A stretch of DNA of 26,457 nt, taken from a virus. The notes under the pieces were generated by a model, which was not told the DNA's origin, searched no databases, and saw only the letters and a list, made by a program, of their open reading frames with translations. Position numbers and translations under genes: made by a program. The DNA lies in IMG/VR virus record IMGVR_UViG_3300048589_000800, positions 1 through 26,457 of that record; one strand, 5' to 3'. Positions 18,249 through 25,582 of the stretch are shown here, piece after piece. The first letter of the stretch is position 1. Each line of letters opens with the position of its first letter.

Positions 18249-18584
18249 TTACCCCTTTCCGATCACATGTACTTCGTAGCTTGTCAGTGTCCCGGCGACA
18301 ATCGTCGGTACGATACGGTAATAGCGGGATGTGGCCTGCTGGATGGCGAGCATATCGTTTTTCGCGCCCGCCGTTGTGTACTGTTTGAGTGTCGTGGTAG
18401 CAATCCAGTTTTCGCCGTTGTTACTTTCCTCAACCGTGAAAGTGATGTCAGGAGGGGCCCCCGCGACTGTCGGGCGAATCTGAAATGAAAGCCAGTTGAG
18501 GAGCTCCGCATCGACAAATGCAATCTGGACTCCAGTGAGTGTGGCGCCGCCTTCAAATGTTTTTTTGTAGCCTTTGTAGCTCAT
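18249..18584 (-). CDS. Small beta-sandwich virion protein
   Basis: The protein has 111 residues from ATG 18584 with AAAGG nine bases upstream. It is nearly all beta: LTGVQIAFVDAE, LLNWLSFQIRPT, DITFTVEESNNGENWIATT, SRYYRIVPTIVAGTLTSYEVHVIG. The pattern, including a central W-I-A strand and a YYR-I-V strand, resembles discoidin-like (F5/8 C-type) or carbohydrate-binding sandwiches seen in phage tail accessory proteins. It lies just downstream of the tail fibre and upstream of the ejection proteins. A role as tail or head decoration, or as host-surface binding, is inferred from fold and position. A protein with similar architecture but different sequence is at 22301-22645. Confidence 0.68.
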   Translation of the reverse strand: MSYKGYKKTFEGGATLTGVQIAFVDAELLNWLSFQIRPTVAGAPPDITFTVEESNNGENWIATTTLKQYTTAGAKNDMLAIQQATSRYYRIVPTIVAGTLTSYEVHVIGKG

Positions 18585-18602
18585 ATCTAAAAACCTTTCT
18601 TC

Positions 18603-18842
18603 TCATGCAGAGACGGTTATGCAATACGGACGAACCAAGGACGCTGGTGTGCTTGTCCAGTTTGTAGTGGTCGTGGTTTTATTAGTAAACCCGCCTGTGC
18701 CAGATGACAGCGTTCCTGGGTTTTCCCCAACTTTACCCGTTTCAATCGCAGCACCAGAAACAGAGCAGTTTTTGCTCTATACGTTCCATCTGTTCCATAC
18801 TTAGCTCCTCCCAGAGCCAGCCGCCAGAAGACGGCGCTGTGG
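18603..18842 (-). pseudogene. Frame-disrupted small gene after the tail fibre
   Basis: No intact long frame exists here, yet two adjacent frames read like one protein. GGAKYGTDGTYRAK comes in one frame. Then, after a run of five A on the minus strand (18769-18773), SVSGAAIETGKVGENPG, a Thr/Gly-rich stretch and LVRPYCITVSA follow in another, ending at a stop at 18603. One extra A in the run would join them. A third frame has an excellent ribosome binding site (GGAGGAG before ATG 18798) but only 18 codons. It may be a decayed beta-rich tail module, a sequencing indel, or a -1 slip site. The second frame is in phase with the tail fibre gene but separated from it by three stop codons. Confidence 0.5.
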
Positions 18843-21800
18843 TTAGGTTGTAAACCAGCTTATTTGCCCACGGATATAGTTGGTGTTGGTTCCGCCTGTC
18901 CAACTACCACCCGACTTACTAAACGCTATTTGTTTATTCGTGAAAATCCGAACATCAGCAAGGACAAAGGTTGAACCGGAATTATCGTATATAAGCATGG
19001 ATGCTGCTACAGTATTGGTTGGCGCTGGTATTGACGAAGGCAAAACAAAAGTAAAACTTGAAGAGCCAGGAGTAATAGTAAAAGTATCGACATAAAGCCA
19101 TAAAGTAACCACGCCGTTTACCATTGCCCACTTGCATGCACCCGAAGGGACATCTCCCGAATCAATCGTACAGTTTGTCTGGGAAGCAAAGTCAGAGGCA
19201 GTAAGTGATGTAGGTGCTACTTGATTACTTACCAGACCGCTTGCAGTCTGTGTTGCCAGTCCAAACCCAGCCAGATTAAAGCTCTCATCCCAGGCTTTGA
19301 TGATGTATTTCACACCAACGTTTCGTGGACGGGTTTCCTTGCCTGTGCGCGGTGTGCCGTTGGTGCCGTCTGTGATAGGACCGGTCACACTCCCAGAAAT
19401 TTCCGCCGTGCCCTGATTCAAAAGCGGGAAGTTAGAACCGGCATCGTTTACGGAAGAGAATTGAATCGGTGTGCTATGGTAGTGGCCTTGGATCTGGTCC
19501 GCCTGATAGCCCGCAAGTGTGGTGTCAGTTCCAATTCCATCGCTGAAAGTACCTTCACCTCTCAGGAACACACCCCTTAAGTCAGGCACCCGGAAACTGT
19601 CGCTTGCTGGTGCGCTGTAAGCTGAGCCGGTTAGTGGGTTGGTGCATGTTGCCCAGGTATCACCGATGCTCGCGTAAAGTTGCGGATACTGAGTTTTAAG
19701 GTAGACACTGCCATCTCCTAAAAGCCAACCAGTCGGAGCCACTGCACCGGCGAAAGGCATGATGGTACCGGCTTTGATAGGGGATTGAGTGTTTTGGCTT
19801 AATGCATTAAGGCTCGCAGAAGTCGCCAATCTTGTTAATGGCACTGAAAACTTTGTATTGATCGAATCACTCGCTCCAAATGTAAACGGATACGCCTGAT
19901 TCACAATGCCTAGATTCGCACCTCCGCTTTCTGCTCCTATTCGCACAATTGTTGAAGTCGAGTAAACAACATTACCGGCATAAGTCATGGCGCCTGAATC
20001 ATAAATACGCGCTGAGCCTAGCACTGTTACATACGCCGCTGAACCCGAGAGTATGCTCGTGTCCATAACATCGTCAGACGGTAGAGTCAGCAGAAGATCG
20101 GCTGTGCTTGGCGCTCCGGAAAGAGTCAGATTAAGATCATACTCCATGTTTTGCCCGACCTGCCGTCGTCTGGCTGTAACAGTAGCATTTGCTCCCCAGT
20201 TATGCGTAAATACACAAGGTTCCCATTTTCCAATTGTTGGCACCTGCTGTACCGCCGGCATTCCAACACTCGGCCTCTGAATCACAATGGATCCGGTTCC
20301 ACTCACCCGCACGATGCGAAGCTCATAGTTCTTGAGCGTTCCATCGGATGTGAAGTTGTAAGGCGTTCCCAGCGGGAGTTTTCGGGTAACGGCCGGGATC
20401 AATGTATCTCCCGACACATCCGAAAGAAGGCTTACCTCGGTATAGGATCCGGTATAGCTTCCGGGCGTCGTGTCACTATTAACATAAAGCTCAAGCTTTG
20501 CCTGGCCGTCTGCATAGCTGTTCAGAGTCTTTTGATACCAGGAGATTGCAAGGACCGTTGAAAGGACCGCATCCACTGTTTGGAAGCGTCTTCTCGCGTA
20601 ATCAGATCCCGATACAAAATCAATTTTGATCCCCGATGCTCCGATGCCTGGGAGGGGAAGATCACTCGCGGTTGTTGTAACGCCGACCGCAACGCCCGCT
20701 CCTGAGGCTACCCAGCCATCAAGGGGATTGACGAGCAGATTTAGTCCGCCGTCGGATCCACCGCTCCCAATCGGAAAAAGATTTGATCCATCATCGTAGT
20801 AAACGAGATCCTGATCGGTCGCGTAATAAACCGCTCCCTCGCTCCTCGGAAGGGCGGAAAGGTTTGCGTAGGTGTCTTTTGGAAGATTGATCCGGCGGGC
20901 CGTGGAAGCTGTTCCGCCATCGAAAATGGAATCCTGATGGAGCTTGTTTGTAACGGTTTGCGATGTATCAGTCCCGAGGAGCGTTGTGTCCGCGTTGGGA
21001 ACAGCCATCACACGCGTCTGGCCTGGCGTAACGTTTCCTGCATCAAACCGAAGCTTTTTCGTCGAATCGGCCGGATCCTCAAGCGTGAATTGATCGTCTT
21101 TCAAAGCCGCGCTGTTTGTGTTATTCAGCGTTTTGCTTGAAACAGCCTGTGTATCGCCGGCCGTCAGGATCTCCTTCTCCGATCCTGCCGCCCCGGCTTT
21201 CCACTTGCTTGCAAGGGCTGAGTCATACTGCAGCCGCGCCAGCGCCACGTTTCCAGTTCCAAGGGCTTCAATCCCTGAGCCCTCGGCCGAGGCATCCGTT
21301 CCTCCGAAGTTGACCTGGATCGTCGGATCCTCAACCTGGAGCTCATCGGTATTGAGCGTCGTCTCAGTCCCTTGCACTTCCAGGTTCCCGGTGATCACGG
21401 CATTGCCGCCGACGAGAAGATCACCCGTCATGTCGAGATCACGAATCCCAGCCATATCCCCGCTATCGTTAACGCCGATCGCTGAGTCCTGGATCATCTT
21501 CCCCGTCGTGCCATCGAAGCGGGCAAGCTGGTTATCAGTCGCCGATGCGGGCCCATCGACCGTTCCGATTTTGATCTGAGCCGTCCCATTTGAGAGATAG
21601 CCGCGATCCTCGTCGGTCGCATAGGTAAGGAGGCCCTCCTCCTGCGTGAGAGCATCCAGGGCCGTTTTTGTGCCTTTGGGAAGGATGATCTTTCTGGCAG
21701 ATGATGCCGAGCCGCCATCAAAGATGGAGTCCTGATGCGTCTTATTGGTAACAGTCTGCGTATTCGTTCTGCCAAGGAGCTCAAGGTCCTCATCAATCGC

Positions 21801-22298
21801 TGATATAACCCGCGTCTGGCCAGCGGTTACGGCCCCGGCGGCAAAACGGATTTTCTTTGTGGGATCCGCAGTGTCCTCAATCCGGAGCTGATCATCCGGA
21901 ACGTCGATGGAGTTTGTGTTATCAAGCGTCTTGTTCTGAACAGTCTGCGTGGCGCCCGCAGTCAGGACTGCATATAAGGATCCGTTCGGACCTGCCTTCC
22001 ACTTTGATGCAAGCGTCGAGTCGTATAAGAGCTCAGCCAGAGTCGCACCGGCGTTGCCCAAAGCCCTAAGCCCCGAGCCCTCGGCCGTGCCGTCGGTCCC
22101 GTCGCGATTAAATTTCACGAGCTGGCCGGCAAGCGAAAGATCATCGCTTTCAATTCTCGCCGTCGACTCCCTCAGGAGCTCGCCCGATGTCCCGTTAAAT
22201 TCAGACAAGGCGCCATCCGTGGACGATCCAGGGCCCGACATGCCCCCGCCGCCTCCGCCCCCAAAGACTCCAGACCACTTGCTTTCGCGTGCCGCCAT
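18843..22298 (-). CDS. Tail fibre protein with phage collar domain
   Basis: The protein has 1151 residues from ATG 22298 (MAARESKWSGVFGG), with a G-rich site before it; an in-frame start at 22331 would lie inside the previous gene. After a Gly-rich hinge there are two copies of a ~170-residue module (about residues 72-245 and 340-515), each with EGSG-x-x-ALG, LASKWKAG, a K-T-L-x-N-T-N-S block, T-K-K-x-R-F, QTVTNK and HQDSIFDGG. A galactose-binding-like beta region follows (about 530-680). A phage tail collar domain starts with AGTIMPFAGAVAPTGWLLGDG (about 840) and includes FRVPDLRGVFLRGEG. RPRNVGVKYIIKAW ends it near residue 990. A final beta domain of about 160 residues is probably the receptor-binding tip. 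It mediates host adsorption. Confidence 0.9.
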   Translation of the reverse strand: MAARESKWSGVFGGGGGGGMSGPGSSTDGALSEFNGTSGELLRESTARIESDDLSLAGQLVKFNRDGTDGTAEGSGLRALGNAGATLAELLYDSTLASKWKAGPNGSLYAVLTAGATQTVQNKTLDNTNSIDVPDDQLRIEDTADPTKKIRFAAGAVTAGQTRVISAIDEDLELLGRTNTQTVTNKTHQDSIFDGGSASSARKIILPKGTKTALDALTQEEGLLTYATDEDRGYLSNGTAQIKIGTVDGPASATDNQLARFDGTTGKMIQDSAIGVNDSGDMAGIRDLDMTGDLLVGGNAVITGNLEVQGTETTLNTDELQVEDPTIQVNFGGTDASAEGSGIEALGTGNVALARLQYDSALASKWKAGAAGSEKEILTAGDTQAVSSKTLNNTNSAALKDDQFTLEDPADSTKKLRFDAGNVTPGQTRVMAVPNADTTLLGTDTSQTVTNKLHQDSIFDGGTASTARRINLPKDTYANLSALPRSEGAVYYATDQDLVYYDDGSNLFPIGSGGSDGGLNLLVNPLDGWVASGAGVAVGVTTTASDLPLPGIGASGIKIDFVSGSDYARRRFQTVDAVLSTVLAISWYQKTLNSYADGQAKLELYVNSDTTPGSYTGSYTEVSLLSDVSGDTLIPAVTRKLPLGTPYNFTSDGTLKNYELRIVRVSGTGSIVIQRPSVGMPAVQQVPTIGKWEPCVFTHNWGANATVTARRRQVGQNMEYDLNLTLSGAPSTADLLLTLPSDDVMDTSILSGSAAYVTVLGSARIYDSGAMTYAGNVVYSTSTIVRIGAESGGANLGIVNQAYPFTFGASDSINTKFSVPLTRLATSASLNALSQNTQSPIKAGTIMPFAGAVAPTGWLLGDGSVYLKTQYPQLYASIGDTWATCTNPLTGSAYSAPASDSFRVPDLRGVFLRGEGTFSDGIGTDTTLAGYQADQIQGHYHSTPIQFSSVNDAGSNFPLLNQGTAEISGSVTGPITDGTNGTPRTGKETRPRNVGVKYIIKAWDESFNLAGFGLATQTASGLVSNQVAPTSLTASDFASQTNCTIDSGDVPSGACKWAMVNGVVTLWLYVDTFTITPGSSSFTFVLPSSIPAPTNTVAASMLIYDNSGSTFVLADVRIFTNKQIAFSKSGGSWTGGTNTNYIRGQISWFTT

Positions 22299-22300
22299 GA

Positions 22301-22645
22301 TCAGCCCCCAATCTGCTTGGCGCGTGCCCACGCCGTAAGTGCTCCGCTTCCGCTCGATCTTTCGTATCTCAGACGCAGCTCAGAATAAGGCGTCTGGCCA
22401 AAGCTCATGATCCAGTCTGATGCAGCTCCCGATGCGACCACTGCCGGATCCAGATCCAGCTCGGTCCACGGAGCATCCTCATCAATCCTTGCATCGACAA
22501 AAAAATCACCCGTAGGCGTTCCCGTCCATTGAAGCTGGATCGCTATATTGTCAAGGCGTTCGCAGGGAATGCTGCTCGATACGAGATTGCCCGACATATC
22601 CCCGCCGTCCAGAATCTTGAATGCTTTAACGATGTTTTTGGCCAT
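22301..22645 (-). CDS. Small beta-sandwich phage protein
   Basis: The protein has 114 residues from ATG 22645, with AGGA seven bases upstream and a 2-base gap after the preceding stop. The sequence follows a common phage pattern: FKILDGGDMSGNLVSSSI, then IAIQLQWTGTPTGDFFVDARID, a W-x-x-L-D-L-x-P segment, and SELRLRYERSSGSGALTAWARAK. This matches small beta-sandwich proteins with Q-W-x-G-T-P-x-G-x-F and R-x-x-Y-x-x-x-S-G-x-G motifs that are found near phage tail genes. The biochemical role is not established, but a structural or decoration role is usual. It directly precedes the tail fibre gene. Confidence 0.78.
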   Translation of the reverse strand: MAKNIVKAFKILDGGDMSGNLVSSSIPCERLDNIAIQLQWTGTPTGDFFVDARIDEDAPWTELDLDPAVVASGAASDWIMSFGQTPYSELRLRYERSSGSGALTAWARAKQIGG

Positions 22646-22647
22646 GA

Positions 22648-24171
22648 TTATTCCTCATCCTTTTTTGTGCGTCCGCGGGCCTTATCCAGTGCTCTTTCCT
22701 TCGCGGCCATCTTCGGATCCATTTCAAGCCCGAGCACGTTCAGCATCTCTTTCATGTTTTTATCTTTGATCGGAGTCTTCTCGACGGTAAGCTTTATGGA
22801 AGGGTTAAGCCCCATTTCCCGAAGCTCCCTTAAGACCTCGACCTCAGATGGCTGGAACTGGGCCCATGACGCTGGCATTTTTTTATTATCAAACATCTGA
22901 TAATGAAACTTCACGTTGACGCCATTCTCAGCAAGCTTGTTTGCAGCTGTAATGCGGCGGGCAAGGCTCGGTGCCCCTGGCTCGATCATTCGACCTACAC
23001 TCTTATTCGGAGTCGAGAACACCATATTCACTTCATGTTTTTTGCCGATCTTCTCAAGATAATCATCATGCCCGATAAGGTCGGAACGCGTAAAAATCTT
23101 GAGAGGCTTTTCCTTTTCACGCTCAAGGAGGGCCCTGCTCACTCCATATTTTGCATCGACCCAAGCAAAAGGATCCGAATCCCCTGTAAGAACGCCCTTA
23201 CCAAGAACACCCTTGAGATCCCCGACCTTGGATGGAGGGACCGGCAAAGGCTGGGATACGTCGCGGTTCCTTGGGTTTTCGAGTGCGATCACCGCATGAT
23301 AATCACGGCCGACATAAGGCTCATCAGCACCTTCACTTTCAACTTTGCTTATAAGTCTCGTCGTCGGAGAATCCTTAGTCTCAACATCCAGCCTGGACTT
23401 CACACGCTCCAAAGCATTCTCGGGCGTATATTCCTCAACCGACGGAGTGCGCCTATGCTTTTCATCGAACTCCAAAAGGGCCGCTTTTTTATCCTCGGGA
23501 TGAAGCTTTGAAAGCTCTATTTCCTCCCTCCCATGCTGGAAACGTTCCTCATCGGAATATCTATTCTTTTTCCATTTCTGAAGCTCCTGGATTGTCTCTG
23601 ATGTCCTGCGGCCATGATGTCCAGGATATGCAGGATATCCAGTCTCACCGTCTGGCTTTTCAAGCCTTTCCTTTCTGAGCTTATCCCTCATCTTCTTAAA
23701 GTCGATCACATCCCCGATCCGGCGCATTACCTGATCCATGCCTACGCCGGTCCCGGCGCTCAGCGCCGCAGATGAAAGAGTATCCTTTGCCATCTCACCG
23801 GCATCATCCGCCTCGGATCGGCCGAGCCCTCCTGCGCCGCCCATGACAGCCATTTGCAGGGCCTTTTTCAGTTTCGATGCCTTGGAAACCGCGCCCGCCG
23901 CACCGAGCCCCGGAATGAATGCGCTCCCGATCTCGCCCGCCATAAAAGCGTTCGGGGATTCTGTCTCAGCCTGTTTGATCCTGGCCCTCGCCTCATCACG
24001 CGCGTCCATGTATCCCTGCCTTGGATCCTGGCCATGCATGAGGGCCTCCAGCCCGCCGCCTGCTCCGTAAAGCTCATCGCCAAAATCAAGCGTCGCTCCC
24101 TGACCGGCACCGATCAGAGCGTTTACAAAGTCCTTTTGAAGCTCATCCTCAGTTCTTTTTTTCTCAGCCAT
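22648..24171 (-). CDS. Virion-operon protein with a cysteine-free radical-SAM/SplB-like region
   Basis: The protein has 507 residues from ATG 24171, which overlaps the preceding stop (ATGGCTGA) and has AAGGG nine bases upstream. The N-terminus (to about 150) has Gly/Ala-rich hydrophobic segments (FIPGLGAAGAVSKASK, ALQMAVMGGAGGLG) like ejection proteins. A long charged helical middle follows. Residues about 315-425 read like the later part of a SplB/radical-SAM barrel: LTGDSDPFAWVDAKYGVSRALLE, then KIFTRSDLIGHDDYLEKIG, VFSTPN, RMIEPGAPSLARRITAANKLAENGV (shown here in parts). The protein contains no cysteine at all, so it cannot bind the usual C-x3-C-x2-C iron-sulfur cluster. It may be a degenerate fold reused structurally. 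The family link is by eye. Confidence 0.6.
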   Translation of the reverse strand: MAEKKRTEDELQKDFVNALIGAGQGATLDFGDELYGAGGGLEALMHGQDPRQGYMDARDEARARIKQAETESPNAFMAGEIGSAFIPGLGAAGAVSKASKLKKALQMAVMGGAGGLGRSEADDAGEMAKDTLSSAALSAGTGVGMDQVMRRIGDVIDFKKMRDKLRKERLEKPDGETGYPAYPGHHGRRTSETIQELQKWKKNRYSDEERFQHGREEIELSKLHPEDKKAALLEFDEKHRRTPSVEEYTPENALERVKSRLDVETKDSPTTRLISKVESEGADEPYVGRDYHAVIALENPRNRDVSQPLPVPPSKVGDLKGVLGKGVLTGDSDPFAWVDAKYGVSRALLEREKEKPLKIFTRSDLIGHDDYLEKIGKKHEVNMVFSTPNKSVGRMIEPGAPSLARRITAANKLAENGVNVKFHYQMFDNKKMPASWAQFQPSEVEVLRELREMGLNPSIKLTVEKTPIKDKNMKEMLNVLGLEMDPKMAAKERALDKARGRTKKDEE

Positions 24172-25573
24172 TTTTATTACCCTTCGCTTTAAAGAACTGA
24201 GCCATCTCCTTTTCAAGCTCCCTCAGTCGATCATTGAGCATGGCCTGCGATGCCATCATCACGCCGCCCGCTTTTCCATAGTCGATCATCTTTCCTTCGG
24301 GCGTATCGACCACAAGCTCTTTTCCGATTGGAGTCTTCTCAAGGTCCTGAGCCATGGGGCTCAGCTGTTTCCCTTCGCCGTATGCGGGATCCTTATAGCG
24401 ATAGGTGTAGGCATCTATTGCATCCAGAAAACTCTGGACCTCGCTATTTCCTTTCTTCGCGCCGGTCTTCGCGTTCTTATCACTCAGCGCCATGGCCGCG
24501 GCCGCAAGGCCCATGCCGATGCTTTGCCCCATCTTATTGTGTGGGGATTCATCGCCTTTTTGTGAGCCTTGCAGCGCATTCAGAAACTTCTTTGTGCTTT
24601 CCTTTGAAGCCGCTTCACGCGTCGGCTCAAAGGAGCTTTCCTGCATAGGGGCAGGGGAGGGCTTGGATGGCTGAAAGCCCCAATTCGCGGGACTGTCAAA
24701 ATCCACTTTCTGAATATCAGTCTTGAGGCGCTCATCTGAAATTATCGAAACGGCCGCACCGATACCGGCTCCAATGCCTCCGAGCATACCGGCTCTGTTT
24801 TGCGCTGCAGCCTGATATGCGCCCGCATTCACCTGACTTGTTCCGATAGCGTTTTGGCTTTTCATCCGCTCGCGTTCGATTTTTGCCTGGCGGTTTCTCT
24901 CGTCCATGCCCATCTGGCCTTCACGGAAAAAACGCTCCATATTATCGTTCAGCTGGCCCTGCTCCATGGCCGCGCGCTGATTCGCGGCCGCCACATTCAG
25001 ATCCTGAGTCCTCGCCGCATTTGCAAGGCCCGCGAGCTCGCCCCTTGCAGCCATCTGCTCCTGGGCTCTCAGCATTCCGCTTTGCCCGACCGTGTTCTGA
25101 GCCATCTGAGCCTGATTCTGCTGAGCAAGGCGCATGGCCATTGCAGGGGATACCCCTCTTTGCGATGCCGCCATGGATGCCGCATTGCCAAGCGATTGGT
25201 TGAGGCCCTGCTGCATTTGAAGCTGGGCCACGCTCGGCCCCTCGCCCCTTAGCGTTGCCTGAAGATTCCCCGCGAGCTGATTCTGCTGAGCCCGCCATTG
25301 GTTGGCCTGGGCCTCGTTCATTTGCGGGGCCTGACGGTTGATCACGGCCGGAAGGGCGTTTGCAAATTCGATCTGGCGCTGTTTCGCTTCGGGACTTTCG
25401 CCGAAGGCGGACTCGTCGACCTGGTATTGATCCGTACGGTATTGACCGGTCCCGAGCACGCCCGCATTATTCCGATCGCCAAACATCTTGTCACCGCCGC
25501 CGAAGCGATCGGCAACGCTGCGATTGACGCCCAGTGATCTCCCAAGGTCCTTTGTTGAGTTGTACCAGGCCAT
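24164..25573 (-). CDS. Ejection-type protein with C-terminal S74 intramolecular chaperone
   Basis: The protein has 469 residues from ATG 25573 (GGGGAG upstream). The N-terminal 260 residues are Gln/Ala/Met-rich and helical (QANQWRAQQNQLAGNLQ, MAMRLAQQNQAQMAQN), typical of DNA-ejection proteins, with a short Gly-rich hydrophobic segment (GMLGGIGAGIGAAVSII). The peptidase S74 signature SDERLKTDIQ follows at about residue 274. A second, degenerate copy (SDKNAKTG, about 362) leads into the usual rest of the domain: FLDAIDAYTYRYKDP, SPMAQDLEKTPIGKELV, TPEGKMIDYGK and a final helix. S74 domains guide trimer folding and then cut themselves off at the Ser of the S-D motif. Having it on an internal-type virion protein is less usual than on a fibre. 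Confidence 0.75.
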   Translation of the reverse strand: MAWYNSTKDLGRSLGVNRSVADRFGGGDKMFGDRNNAGVLGTGQYRTDQYQVDESAFGESPEAKQRQIEFANALPAVINRQAPQMNEAQANQWRAQQNQLAGNLQATLRGEGPSVAQLQMQQGLNQSLGNAASMAASQRGVSPAMAMRLAQQNQAQMAQNTVGQSGMLRAQEQMAARGELAGLANAARTQDLNVAAANQRAAMEQGQLNDNMERFFREGQMGMDERNRQAKIERERMKSQNAIGTSQVNAGAYQAAAQNRAGMLGGIGAGIGAAVSIISDERLKTDIQKVDFDSPANWGFQPSKPSPAPMQESSFEPTREAASKESTKKFLNALQGSQKGDESPHNKMGQSIGMGLAAAAMALSDKNAKTGAKKGNSEVQSFLDAIDAYTYRYKDPAYGEGKQLSPMAQDLEKTPIGKELVVDTPEGKMIDYGKAGGVMMASQAMLNDRLRELEKEMAQFFKAKGNKNG

Positions 25574-25582
25574 GAGCTCCCC

